Source of the DNA: Paraburkholderia sp. CNPSo 3272
GTDB lineage: Bacteria > Pseudomonadota > Gammaproteobacteria > Burkholderiales > Burkholderiaceae
Direction of reading: 5' to 3'
Length of the DNA: 64,000 bases
NCBI RefSeq assembly: GCF_024206495.1
Contig: NZ_JAMBPQ010000023.1
Coordinates: 50,029 to 114,028 of the forward strand
The notes under the pieces are model-generated. The model was not told the origin of the DNA and ran no database searches. It was given only the letters and a program-made list of their open reading frames with translations. This document shows positions 52,161-60,381 of the stretch, in pieces; within the stretch, counting starts at the first letter, position 1; the number at the start of each line of letters is the position of its first letter. A program made the translations under genes and the position numbers.

Positions 52161-52192
52161 CGGGCCGCCGCGTCGCGGCCCGCCTCATTTTT
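52161..52192 (+). terminator. Rho-independent terminator after the SDR gene
   Basis: An 8-bp perfect stem CGGGCCGC / GCGGCCCG with a six-base loop lies 17 bases after the stop codon, followed by CCTCATTTTT. A good terminator on the plus strand. Confidence 0.8.
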
Positions 52193-52515
52193 AATTCACC
52201 TTGTTTGCCAACCCCGTTTGGTAGCGGGCTTTCCTGGCCGACGGATGAGCGCTGCGCAATCTTCATACCTGAAATAAAAGCCCGCTCTCTCGATTCGGTG
52301 CGTCGTGCCAATTGAATGACTATTTGGCGCAAAACTTTCCAATCGAAAATATTTCGTAAGGAGTCTGACGCCGAGCATTCATACCCCGATGCTCTAATCC
52401 TCATGCCGTGTAGCCTCCGCATTCAGCTGGCATGAGCGCCACGATGCGTGCTGCATAACGCCTTCACCCGGCTTCACGGTGATCCCGACAATACGAAATC
52501 AACCAGGAGCCGAAA
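52193..52515. other. Gene-free, lower-GC promoter region of the phosphatase gene
   Basis: About 320 bp with visibly more A/T than its surroundings, especially 52,300-52,370. A minus-strand frame of 93 codons crosses it but has no ribosome-binding site or recognisable motif. It must hold the promoter of the phosphatase gene; a TTGGCG with AAATAT 17 bases downstream (about 52,325-52,353) is a possible but weak pair. Confidence 0.4.
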
Positions 52516-54186
52516 ATGCAATGGCGTCACGTCGCAGTTGGTTCGCTCACAGCCGCAGCATTCGCATCGACAGTTGCGTGGAGTGCTGGTGACGATCACG
52601 ACAAGAATCATCCGGAACACGATCACACGGCCACGCCGATCAAGCACGTGGTCGTGATTTATGGCGAGAACGTTTCGTTCGACCACTACTTCGCGACCTA
52701 TCCGCATGCGTCCAATCCGTCCGGCGAGCCTGCATTCAGGGCGCAACCCGGCACGCCGGAAGTAAACGGTCTGACGGGCACGCTGCTGAGCAAGAACCCG
52801 AACTTCGCGAATGCGGCCAATGGCTCGGGCGCGGCTAATCCGTTCCGCCTGGATCGCACGCAGGCGGCCACGGCCGACCAGAACCACGCTTATACGGCCG
52901 AGCAGCAGGCGTATGACGACGGCCGCGCCGACCTCTTCCCGTTGTACACGGGTAACGGCACGAGCGGCGGCGCCGGCGCGTTCGGCACGAAGGGCCAGGT
53001 GATGGGCTATTACGACGGCAACACCGTCACGGCGCTGTGGAACTACGCCCAGCACTTCGCGATGAGCGACAACGCCTATACGTCGACCTACGGTCCGTCG
53101 ACCCCCGGCGCGCTCGAAGTGATCTCGGGCCAGACCAACGGCATGAAGGTTGTGCTCACAACGAAGAAGCCTTCGGTCGCCGGTTCGTACTATGTGAACG
53201 ACGGGCAGAACGGCTTTACGATGATCAACGACGTCGACCCGGCCTACGATCTCTGCTCGAGCGCGACCGATCAGGCGCAGATGACCGGCAAGAATATCGG
53301 CGACCTGCTGAACGCGCGTAACGTTTCGTGGGGCGGCTTCATGGGCGGCTTCAACCTCGCGACGACGAACAGCAACGGCACGACCGGCTGCAAGCGCAGC
53401 ACGCTCTCGCCGGTGGTCGGCGCAGCGACGTCCGACTATATTCCGCACCACAACTGGTTCCAGTACTACGCAACGACTTCGAACCCGCAGCATCTGCGTC
53501 CGGGCTCGCTCGCCGCGATCGGCCATACCGTGGGCAAGAACGGCAGCCCCGACCCGGCGAATCACCAGTACGATACCGACGACTTTTTCGCTGCCGTGAA
53601 GGCGGGCAATTTCCCGTCGGTGAGCTTCCTGAAGGCCCCCGCCTACCAGGATGGCCACGCTGGCTATTCCGACCCCCTCGACGAGCAGGCTTTCGTCACG
53701 AAGGTCGTGAACTTCCTGCAGCAGCAGAACGACTGGGAAGATACGGCCGTGATCGTCGCATGGGATGACTCGGACGGCTGGTACGACCATGCGTACGCGC
53801 AGCCCACCAGCGCTTCGTACGACAGCGTTGCCGACCAGTTGACCGCGGCCGGCATCTGCGGCACGGGTTCGGCGCCTGCCGGCTTGAACGGCAAGCCCGT
53901 GAACGGCCGCTGCGGTCCGGGCACGCGCATTCCGTTCGTCGTGATCTCGCCGTGGGCGCGTGAGAACTACGTCGACCATACGCTGATCGACCAGTCTTCC
54001 GTGGTGCGTTTCATCGAAGACAACTGGCTCGACGGTCAGCGCATCGGCGGCGGCTCGTTCGATGCGACGGCAGGCAGCATCATGGGCATGTTCGACTTTG
54101 ACCGCCGCGGCCGCGGCCACGAAGATCGCAGGCTGTACCTTGATCCGACGACGGGCGTGGTGCTCGACAAGGCGCCGAGGATTTGA
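52516..54186 (+). CDS. Exported acid phosphatase/phospholipase C-type phosphoesterase (AcpA-like)
   Basis: A 556-residue exported enzyme. A short signal sequence (VAVGSLTAAAFASTVAWSAG) is followed by the PF04185 phosphoesterase core: HVVVIYGENVSFDHYFATYP near residue 44 (metal and nucleophile region), NAYTSTYGPSTPGALEVISG, FLKAPAYQDGHAGYSDPLDE, and the late metal motif VAWDDSDGWYDH. C-terminal PFVVISPWARENYVDHTLID matches the AcpA-like branch. In related bacteria such proteins release phosphate from organic phosphates, or phosphodiesters if a true phospholipase C. AGGAGCCGAAA precedes the ATG. It is monocistronic, with a strong terminator after it. Confidence 0.88.
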   Translation: MQWRHVAVGSLTAAAFASTVAWSAGDDHDKNHPEHDHTATPIKHVVVIYGENVSFDHYFATYPHASNPSGEPAFRAQPGTPEVNGLTGTLLSKNPNFANAANGSGAANPFRLDRTQAATADQNHAYTAEQQAYDDGRADLFPLYTGNGTSGGAGAFGTKGQVMGYYDGNTVTALWNYAQHFAMSDNAYTSTYGPSTPGALEVISGQTNGMKVVLTTKKPSVAGSYYVNDGQNGFTMINDVDPAYDLCSSATDQAQMTGKNIGDLLNARNVSWGGFMGGFNLATTNSNGTTGCKRSTLSPVVGAATSDYIPHHNWFQYYATTSNPQHLRPGSLAAIGHTVGKNGSPDPANHQYDTDDFFAAVKAGNFPSVSFLKAPAYQDGHAGYSDPLDEQAFVTKVVNFLQQQNDWEDTAVIVAWDDSDGWYDHAYAQPTSASYDSVADQLTAAGICGTGSAPAGLNGKPVNGRCGPGTRIPFVVISPWARENYVDHTLIDQSSVVRFIEDNWLDGQRIGGGSFDATAGSIMGMFDFDRRGRGHEDRRLYLDPTTGVVLDKAPRI

Positions 54187-54226
54187 GCGTTCAGGATGGC
54201 TGATCGTTGTTGATGGCCAAGAAGAA

Positions 54227-54271
54227 GCGCGCCCCTGCGAGATTCGTCTCGCAGGGGCGCGCCGGGTTTTT
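54227..54271. terminator. Strong hairpin terminator between convergent genes
   Basis: A perfect 16-bp stem (GCGCGCCCCTGCGAGA and its complement) with a TTCG tetraloop, followed on the plus strand by CGGGTTTTT. It ends the phosphatase transcript. It lies 11 bp from the end of the convergent MFS gene and probably acts in both directions. Confidence 0.93.
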
Positions 54272-54281
54272 CAGCAGTCGA

Positions 54282-55652
54282 TCACGCGGGGTGGGAAGCG
54301 TGCCCGTGATCGCCCGTGCCGCGCGCGTCGTCGTATTCGCGCGAGATATCCTTGTTCGTGTAATCGACCATGCGCCAGGCGGCTAGCAGACTGATCACAC
54401 CGCACACGGCGATATAGATCGCAATGGCATAGCCCGTGCGGTAGTACGCGAAGAGCGCCGTTGCGATCAACGGCGCCGGGCCGCCCGCAATCACGGAGGC
54501 CAGCTGATAACCGAGTGAGGCGCCGCTGTAACGCAGCCGCCCTGTGAACGATTCGGCGATGAACGCTGCCTGTGGACCGTAGAGCATGGCGTGCGGCACG
54601 AGCGAAAGGACTACGGCCGCAAAAATCAAAGCCGTATTTTTTGTATCCAGCATACCGAAGTAAATAAAGCCGAAGATGCCCGCGGCCACCGCACCGATCA
54701 TGTACATGCGTTTGCGCCCGATCAGGTCGGACACGTGCCCAAAGAACGGAATGGTCGCGAACTGTACAACGGCGGCAGCCAGAACCGCAGTGAGCATGAG
54801 GTCGCGCGAAACGTGCAGCGTCTTGACGCCATACGTGAAGACGAAGGCCGTATAGATGTAGAAGGGCGCCTGTTCGGCCATGCGCGCCAACGCCGAGAGG
54901 AGAATATCCTTGGGCTGGCGCCGAATGACTTCGAGCATCGGCGTTTTCTCGATTTTGTTCTCCGCGAGGAGCTTCGCGAAGATCGGCGTTTCAAGAATGC
55001 TCAGCCGGATATAGAGGCCGATCGCGACCAGCACGATGCTCAGCAGGAACGGCACCCGCCATCCCCACGTCATGAAGGCGTCTCCGGAAAACGCGCTAAC
55101 GGTGAGCACCACGAGATTGGCGATAAAGAGTCCCGCGGGCACGCCGAATTGCGGCCAGGAGGCGACGAAGCCGCGATGCGAATTGGTGCGCGCCCACTCC
55201 ATCGACATCAAGACCGAGCCGCCCCATTCACCGCCCACGCCCACGCCCTGAATGAAGCGCAGCACCGTGAGCAGAACGGCGCCCCAGATGCCGATGGATG
55301 CATAGGTCGGAACAAAGGCCACGGCGAAGGTGGCGAGCCCCATGAGCAGCAGCGTGACGATCAGTGTGGCTTTGCGGCCGACGCGATCGCCATAGTGGCC
55401 GAATATGGCCGCGCCGACTGGCCGTGCGACGAAGCCCACGGCATAGATGAGAAACGCTTGCAAGGTGCCAACGAGCGGGTCGGATTCAGGAAAGTACAGC
55501 TTCGCGAAGATAAGCCCGGTGACAATGCTGTAGAGGAAAAAGTCGTACCATTCGATCGTCGTGCCGATGGTGCTGGCAATTACGGCGCGGCGCAACTGGC
55601 GCTGGGCGTCTTCGTCCGAAAGGAGCGTGGCTCCCGGTAGATCGGCATTCAT
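54282..55652 (-). CDS. MFS metabolite:proton symporter (MHS family)
   Basis: A 456-residue inner-membrane importer with 12 hydrophobic segments. The MHS signatures are present: ASTIGTTIEWYDFFLY at the first helix, the loop FGHYGDRVGRKATLIVTLL, and RFIQGVGVGGEWGGSVLMSM. The second-half loop GHVSDLIGRKRMYM is also seen. Members take up organic acids, betaines or dicarboxylates such as alpha-ketoglutarate, shikimate or citrate. The substrate is unknown, and neighbouring genes give no hint. ATG 55652 is favoured over the frame's start 33 bases upstream because the family start follows it and a purine-rich GGGGG precedes it. Confidence 0.9.
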   Translation of the reverse strand: MNADLPGATLLSDEDAQRQLRRAVIASTIGTTIEWYDFFLYSIVTGLIFAKLYFPESDPLVGTLQAFLIYAVGFVARPVGAAIFGHYGDRVGRKATLIVTLLLMGLATFAVAFVPTYASIGIWGAVLLTVLRFIQGVGVGGEWGGSVLMSMEWARTNSHRGFVASWPQFGVPAGLFIANLVVLTVSAFSGDAFMTWGWRVPFLLSIVLVAIGLYIRLSILETPIFAKLLAENKIEKTPMLEVIRRQPKDILLSALARMAEQAPFYIYTAFVFTYGVKTLHVSRDLMLTAVLAAAVVQFATIPFFGHVSDLIGRKRMYMIGAVAAGIFGFIYFGMLDTKNTALIFAAVVLSLVPHAMLYGPQAAFIAESFTGRLRYSGASLGYQLASVIAGGPAPLIATALFAYYRTGYAIAIYIAVCGVISLLAAWRMVDYTNKDISREYDDARGTGDHGHASHPA

Positions 55653-55934
55653 TTCGCACCCCCAAGGCAAGGGCGATACGGCCAATGCAAGAACGCATGG
55701 CCAGGGCTTCCGGTGGGGCGCAAAAAACGTGCCCCTCTGCCGGGATATTGGCTTCGCCGATCGTGTGGAAGCGGTGCGTCCCTTGCTATCGCTGCATCCT
55801 GATCGGCACGGGCGAGACGGGTGTTATACGAATCGATGGTATATCACGTTGTGATGCAGTGTGCGCATTTTCAATGAATTCGCCATGCCGCAGTGCATCA
55901 CGCGGGACGCCGACAATGCGCCGACGCCGAGCGG

Positions 55935-57716
55935 TTACATGACGGTATTCGCGTGCTGCGCGCCGAACTGCAGCGCAGCGAGCTGCGCATAAAGCGGCGA
56001 ACTCTGCAGGAGCTCCGCATGCCGGCCTTGCGCCACGATGCGGCCTTGCTCCATGACGATGATGCGGTCGGCTTGCTGCACGGTGGCGAGACGATGCGCA
56101 ATGACGAGCGTCGTGCGGTTCTGGGCGGCGTTGTCCAACGCCGTTTGCACGAGGCGTTCGCTCGCGGCGTCGAGCGCGCTGGTGGCCTCGTCGAGCAGCA
56201 GAATGGGCGGATTCTTGAGGATCGCGCGCGCGATGGCAATGCGCTGCCTTTGACCGCCTGAAAGGCGCACGCCGCGTTCGCCGAGGAACGTATCGTAGCC
56301 TTGCGGCAGTTCCGCGATAAAGCCGGCCGCCGCCGCCATGGAGGCGGCGCGCTGGACAGCTTCGAGCGGGGCGTCGGGCGAGCCGTAGCGAATGTTGTCG
56401 AGCACGCTGCCCGAAAAGATCACCGATTCCTGCAGCACGACGCCGATCGCCTGGCGCAACGCCGCGAGCGACACCTGTTGCGTAGGCACACCGTTGATGC
56501 TGAGGCTGCCCGATTGCGGGGCGTAAAAGCGCAGCAGCAATTGAAAGAGGGTGGTCTTGCCTGCGCCCGACGGACCGACCAGCGCGACATGCTCGCCCGG
56601 GCGCACGTCGAGCGAGAAGGCGTCGAGCGCGGCAATGCCGGGGCGCGAGGGGTAGGAGAAGCCAACGTTGTCGAACCGGATGCCTGCGCCGTGAGCCGGC
56701 AGCGGCACGGTCGCCGCCGCCTGCGCCACGGGCGAGTGCGCGGCGAGCAGTTGCAGCAGCCGTTCTGTGGCGCCCGCGGCCCGTTGCAGATCGCCCCACA
56801 CTTCGGCAACGGCGCCCACGGCGCCGGCCGTGAACACCGCGTAGAGAATGAACTGGGAGAGCTGGCCGGCGCTCATCTGCCCGGCCAGTACCGCCTGCGC
56901 GCCGAGCCAGAGCACGAACACGATGGCGGCGAACACGAACACGATCACCACGGCCGTCAACCCGGCGCGTGCCCGAATGCGTGCGAGCGCCGTTTCGAAG
57001 GCCGCCTCCACGGCGCCGCCAAAGCGCTTTGCCTCGAACGATTCCTGCGCATAAGACTGCACCGTGGGCATGGCGTTGAGCACTTCGCCCGCCAGGGCGC
57101 TTGCGCTCGCCACCTTGTCCTGGCTCGCGCGCGAAAGCCGCCGCACGCGCCGCCCGAAGATAACTATAGGTGCGACCACAACGACCAGTGTCGCGATGAT
57201 GTAGCCCGACAGCACCGGGCTCGTCGCGACGAGCATCGCCACGCCGCCGACCGTGAGGAGCAGGTTGCGCAGGCCCAGCGAGAGGCTGGTGCCCACTACG
57301 GTCTGGATCAGGGTCGTGTCGGTGGTGAGACGCGAGAGCACTTCTCCTGTTTGCGTGGTCTCGAAGAACTGCGGGCTCATGCGTATCACGTGGTCGTACA
57401 CGGCGCGCCGCAAGTCGGCCGTCACCCGCTCGCCGAGCCACGAGACCCAGTAGAAGCGCAGCGCCGTCGCCGCAGCGAGGATCAGCGACACCACGAAGAG
57501 CGCGATGAAATAGCGGTCGATATGCGTGCGATCGCCGCTCGCGAAGCCACGGTCGATCAGGTACTTGAATGCCACCGGCAGCGCGAGCGTCGCGCCCGCC
57601 GAGGTCAGGAGCGCGAGGAAGGCGAGCGCCCAGCGCCCCGCATAAGGGCGCAGGAAGGGCAAAAGGGCGAAGAGGGGCGCGACGCGTGAAGGGCGGCGGG
57701 CGGCGACATCTGGCAT
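55935..57716 (-). CDS. ABC transporter, fused permease and ATPase (lipid/drug exporter type)
   Basis: A 593-residue half-transporter, MsbA/BmrA-like. Six transmembrane helices cover about residues 15-310 (LLPFLRPYAGRWALAFLALL, QFFETTQTGEVLSRLTTDTT with the coupling-helix pattern). The ATPase domain has Walker A GPSGAGKTTLF, the signature RLSGGQRQRIAIARAI, Walker B PILLLDEATSALD and the H-loop VIAHRLATV. It would act as a homodimer exporting lipids or hydrophobic compounds. The start at 57716 is set by AGGAAGCTC upstream and the family start; a longer N-terminal reading is not conserved. It may be cotranscribed with the small membrane protein and sigma factor genes upstream (gap 70 bp). Confidence 0.92.
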   Translation of the reverse strand: MPDVAARRPSRVAPLFALLPFLRPYAGRWALAFLALLTSAGATLALPVAFKYLIDRGFASGDRTHIDRYFIALFVVSLILAAATALRFYWVSWLGERVTADLRRAVYDHVIRMSPQFFETTQTGEVLSRLTTDTTLIQTVVGTSLSLGLRNLLLTVGGVAMLVATSPVLSGYIIATLVVVVAPIVIFGRRVRRLSRASQDKVASASALAGEVLNAMPTVQSYAQESFEAKRFGGAVEAAFETALARIRARAGLTAVVIVFVFAAIVFVLWLGAQAVLAGQMSAGQLSQFILYAVFTAGAVGAVAEVWGDLQRAAGATERLLQLLAAHSPVAQAAATVPLPAHGAGIRFDNVGFSYPSRPGIAALDAFSLDVRPGEHVALVGPSGAGKTTLFQLLLRFYAPQSGSLSINGVPTQQVSLAALRQAIGVVLQESVIFSGSVLDNIRYGSPDAPLEAVQRAASMAAAAGFIAELPQGYDTFLGERGVRLSGGQRQRIAIARAILKNPPILLLDEATSALDAASERLVQTALDNAAQNRTTLVIAHRLATVQQADRIIVMEQGRIVAQGRHAELLQSSPLYAQLAALQFGAQHANTVM

Positions 57717-57786
57717 GGAGCTTCCTGGCGGATCGACAATGGATGAATTGTGCCAGCCCGTGACAGGACGAGGCTTGGCCCCTGGC

Positions 57787-58089
57787 TTACTGCGCGGGCG
57801 GCGTGGCGCCATTGCGCAGCTGCTCGCGCTCCTGCGGCGTCATGTGCTGCCACTGTTGCCACTGGTGCCAATGCATGCGCCGGCGGCAGCCGCCATGCCC
57901 GCGGAAGCCGCCGAACAGGATCCGGCACAGCACCAGCAGGCCGATCGCGCGTGGATAGTCGATGGCATGCGCATTGGCCACGATCGTCGGTGCGATCCAG
58001 TTCCACAGGCCCATGACGATCCCGCCCAGCAGGGCGATGACCGCAATCATCAGCAGCGCCTTGGCAAACATTTTGCGGCGAAACTTCAT
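57787..58089 (-). CDS. Membrane protein with His/Trp-rich C-terminus, unknown
   Basis: A 100-residue protein with two hydrophobic helices (ALLMIAVIALLGGIVMGLWN and AIGLLVLCRILFGGF). The cytoplasmic or periplasmic tail GGCRRRMHWHQWQQWQHMTP carries three His, three Trp and one Cys, then QEREQLRNG, reminiscent of metal-sensing Spy/CpxP-like tails. GGAGAATGAA precedes the ATG at 58089. It is 16 bp downstream of the sigma factor gene, where anti-sigma or sigma-linked membrane proteins are often found. It lacks recognisable zinc anti-sigma motifs, so that role is only a possibility. Confidence 0.7.
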   Translation of the reverse strand: MKFRRKMFAKALLMIAVIALLGGIVMGLWNWIAPTIVANAHAIDYPRAIGLLVLCRILFGGFRGHGGCRRRMHWHQWQQWQHMTPQEREQLRNGATPPAQ

Positions 58090-58105
58090 TTCATTCTCCT
58101 TCGGT

Positions 58106-58675
58106 TCAAATGTCCAGGTCGTCCCATGACGCGCGCAAACGTTCGCGCAGATGCAGCACCGCATAACGTTTGCGCGCCAGCAGCGTATTCACGCCGACCC
58201 CGCTCGCGGCGGCCAGCTCCTTGAAACTGCGCCCGTCCAGTTCGTGCGCGATGAACACTTCGCGCTGGCTGGGCGGCAGTTCGTCGAGCGCGGTGCGCAG
58301 CGCGTCGAGCATCGCTGCGCGCTCGTAAGCGGCCTCGGGGCCGGCGTTGGAAGAGGGCAGTGCGAGGTCGAGGCGGTATTCGCTTTCTTCCTCTTGCGGC
58401 TCGACTAGCAGCACTTCCCTGCGTTTGCGAAACCGGTCGACGATGCGATTTCGCGCCACGCGAAAGAGCCACGCGCCCACCTGCTCGATGGGCTCCGGCA
58501 GCCGCCACGCCTGAACCAGTTCCTCGAACACGTCCTGAAGAATGTCGTCGGCTTCGTCCTGGTCGACTACGCGGCGGCGGATGAAATTGCGCAGCCTCGG
58601 GCGCTCGCGGGCGACGGTGTCGGCGATTTCGCGGTCCTGCGTACTCGGCGGGCTTGGGGTGGGCGGCGGTTCCAT
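58106..58675 (-). CDS. Sigma-70 family (ECF-like) sigma factor
   Basis: A 189-residue sigma factor with region 2 (RPRLRNFIRRRVVDQDEADD, ILQDVFEELVQAW, WLFRVARNRIVDRFRKRR) at about residues 28-110 and region 4 (LDELPPSQREVFIAHELDGR, SFKELAAASGVGVNTLLARK) at about 130-180. The region 4 helix-turn-helix and the D-D-I-L-Q-D motif are typical of ECF sigma factors. ATG 58675 gives the usual length; a GTG at 58738 is also in frame and neither has a clear ribosome-binding site. The small membrane protein downstream may be its regulator. Its targets are unknown. Confidence 0.87.
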   Translation of the reverse strand: MEPPPTPSPPSTQDREIADTVARERPRLRNFIRRRVVDQDEADDILQDVFEELVQAWRLPEPIEQVGAWLFRVARNRIVDRFRKRREVLLVEPQEEESEYRLDLALPSSNAGPEAAYERAAMLDALRTALDELPPSQREVFIAHELDGRSFKELAAASGVGVNTLLARKRYAVLHLRERLRASWDDLDI

Positions 58676-58840
58676 ACCCGTGTAGACGATCCGGAAAGAG
58701 AAATATTGTGCCGCGCGCTTGCTGCGCTTGGCCGCCACCGCGCTTTTTTTGGGCGGCCGCAGCGGTGGCCATGGTTTTCGCGGCGGCTTTGGTGGTCGAG
58801 GTGGCGGGCGCGGCAGCGGAAGGCGCGCCGGCGATGTAGA

Positions 58841-59857
58841 TCAACGCAGTGACCGCTTATCCGGACTCGAAGGGATGGGCGTGAACGTGCAATTCGGATC
58901 TTTGTGCGCCGGATCGTTGCAGCAGGCCAGCAAGGCTTCGACCGACGCGACGTTTGCCTTGTCCCATTGCTCTTTGCTCATCGCGTTGTCGGTCGGCATC
59001 CAGTGGTTCTGCGGAAAACTGTTGGCGAGCTGGTCGTTACCCGGCGCTTTCAGCTTGCCCACCGAAAGCCCGAGAAAGGCAGTGCAGCTCTGCTCGCTGC
59101 CAATGCGGTGACAGCCAATGCAGGTGTTGCCCGGTGTGCTCATCGTCATGAGGTGATACGACGAGAAGGCCTGCCCGATGCTCGAATACTTCCCCCATGG
59201 GTCGGTGGGCACCTTGTCCCACACCTGCCCGATATAAGGGCTGAAGATGAAGGGGCCCGCGTCGTGGCATTGGACGCATGTGGGTTTTTCGGAGGCGACC
59301 GCTGCGGGTGTCGCCCAGAATTCGACTGCTGACGGTTGTCCTGATGGCGGCTTTCTCTCGTTTGGCGGCGGCACGCGTGTCGCAACGATTCCACTACTTG
59401 CGGGTACGTCAGCTCGCGATTTCGATACTGGAGGCGCCTTCGCCTCGAACCAGCAGGTCTTGCCATTGCCTGAATGATGCATCACGACGACTACGAGGTC
59501 ATAGAACTGGCTATTGTCTCCGCGCAGCACATCGCGACGGCAGTACGCGGAAATTTGCGTGTTGCCGCGCGACAGATTCAGGATCTTCGAAAACGGAATG
59601 CATTGACCTTTTGCTTCTGAAGTCGGGTTTAGCAATGAAGGCTTGTCGCATCGCTTCGGGGACTCACTGGGTCCGGGCGGCTTTCCATCGATCGTAATGG
59701 GAATATCGGTTCCGTCATTGCAGTTGAACGGTGGGATTTCGCCGATTTCCCTCACGCATTGATCGGCGTATTCGAGCAAGGTCTGCTCATGGGTAAAGGC
59801 GGCAAGCGGCACGGCAAAGAGAAAGCACAGAGCGAACAGGCTGGCGCGGACAGACAT
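58841..59857 (-). CDS. Exported cytochrome c-like protein with two haem motifs
   Basis: A 338-residue protein with a signal peptide (LFALCFLFAVPLAAFTHEQ). The N-terminal half has four or more cysteines (EYADQCVREIGEIPPFNCND, KRCDKPS, KGQCIPFSK) with no recognised fold. The C-terminal half has two haem-attachment motifs, TCVQCHDAGPFIF and TCIGCHRIGSEQSC, and a double Cys (LLACCNDPAHKDPNC). It is the last gene of the right-edge operon and the natural electron acceptor of the molybdenum hydroxylase. GCGGAGG before ATGACCATG favours the ATG at 59857; the ATG six bases earlier is possible. Confidence 0.8.
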   Translation of the reverse strand: MSVRASLFALCFLFAVPLAAFTHEQTLLEYADQCVREIGEIPPFNCNDGTDIPITIDGKPPGPSESPKRCDKPSLLNPTSEAKGQCIPFSKILNLSRGNTQISAYCRRDVLRGDNSQFYDLVVVVMHHSGNGKTCWFEAKAPPVSKSRADVPASSGIVATRVPPPNERKPPSGQPSAVEFWATPAAVASEKPTCVQCHDAGPFIFSPYIGQVWDKVPTDPWGKYSSIGQAFSSYHLMTMSTPGNTCIGCHRIGSEQSCTAFLGLSVGKLKAPGNDQLANSFPQNHWMPTDNAMSKEQWDKANVASVEALLACCNDPAHKDPNCTFTPIPSSPDKRSLR

Positions 59858-59859
59858 GG

Positions 59860-60381
59860 TCATCCTCCGCTTTTCATCTGCATGAGCGCGACCTTGCGAA
59901 TCGCTTCCCGATACTTCACGTAGCCTGTGCAGCGGCACAGATTTCCCCCCACCCACGTGTCGATTTCCGTTTCGAGCTGGTCTGCGCTGACACGGTACGC
60001 CTTTACATGTTCGAGCATGGCGGTCGCCGCCATCAGAAAGCCACGCGTGCAGTAGCCGCACTGAAACGCGAAGGACTCGAGGAAACCTTGCTGCAGCGGC
60101 GAAAGCCCGTTGCCGTCCGCGAGGCTCTCCACGGTATAGATATATTGATTCGCGACCGCGCTCACGGGTGTCACGCACGCCAGGGTCTTTTCCATCAGCG
60201 CGTCGCGGCTGCTGCGCAGGCCCACGGTGCACGCGCGGCACGTGCCAATGCCGCAGCACACCTTGGTCCCCGTGAGGTCCATTCGTTCGTGAAGATATTC
60301 GGCGAGGTTCATGTCGGTATCGGCGGCCGGTACCGTGATGGCGTGTCCGTTCACGTGAATCTTGACGTCGGCTTCGCTCAC
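59860..60381 (-). CDS. 2Fe-2S subunit of periplasmic molybdenum hydroxylase
   Basis: A 173-residue two-cluster ferredoxin subunit of the isoquinoline/aldehyde oxidoreductase type. The N-terminal cluster uses TKVCCGIGTCRACTVGL and the Cys in TLACVTPV; the second cluster uses FQCGYCTRGF and NLCRCTGYVKY. The first motif is unusual in its Cys-Cys and Arg (family: GCGxGxCGAC). GTG start at 60381 overlaps the stop of the large-subunit gene (GTGA). No signal peptide of its own; it would be exported folded with the Tat-targeted large subunit. Confidence 0.87.
   Translation of the reverse strand: MSEADVKIHVNGHAITVPAADTDMNLAEYLHERMDLTGTKVCCGIGTCRACTVGLRSSRDALMEKTLACVTPVSAVANQYIYTVESLADGNGLSPLQQGFLESFAFQCGYCTRGFLMAATAMLEHVKAYRVSADQLETEIDTWVGGNLCRCTGYVKYREAIRKVALMQMKSGG

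Noticed and set aside
52470..52496. A CTTCAC-CCGG-CTTCAC direct repeat upstream of the phosphatase as a Pho box
   Set aside because: The repeat period is 10 rather than 11 and the half-sites differ from CTGTCAT, so control by PhoB is not supported.
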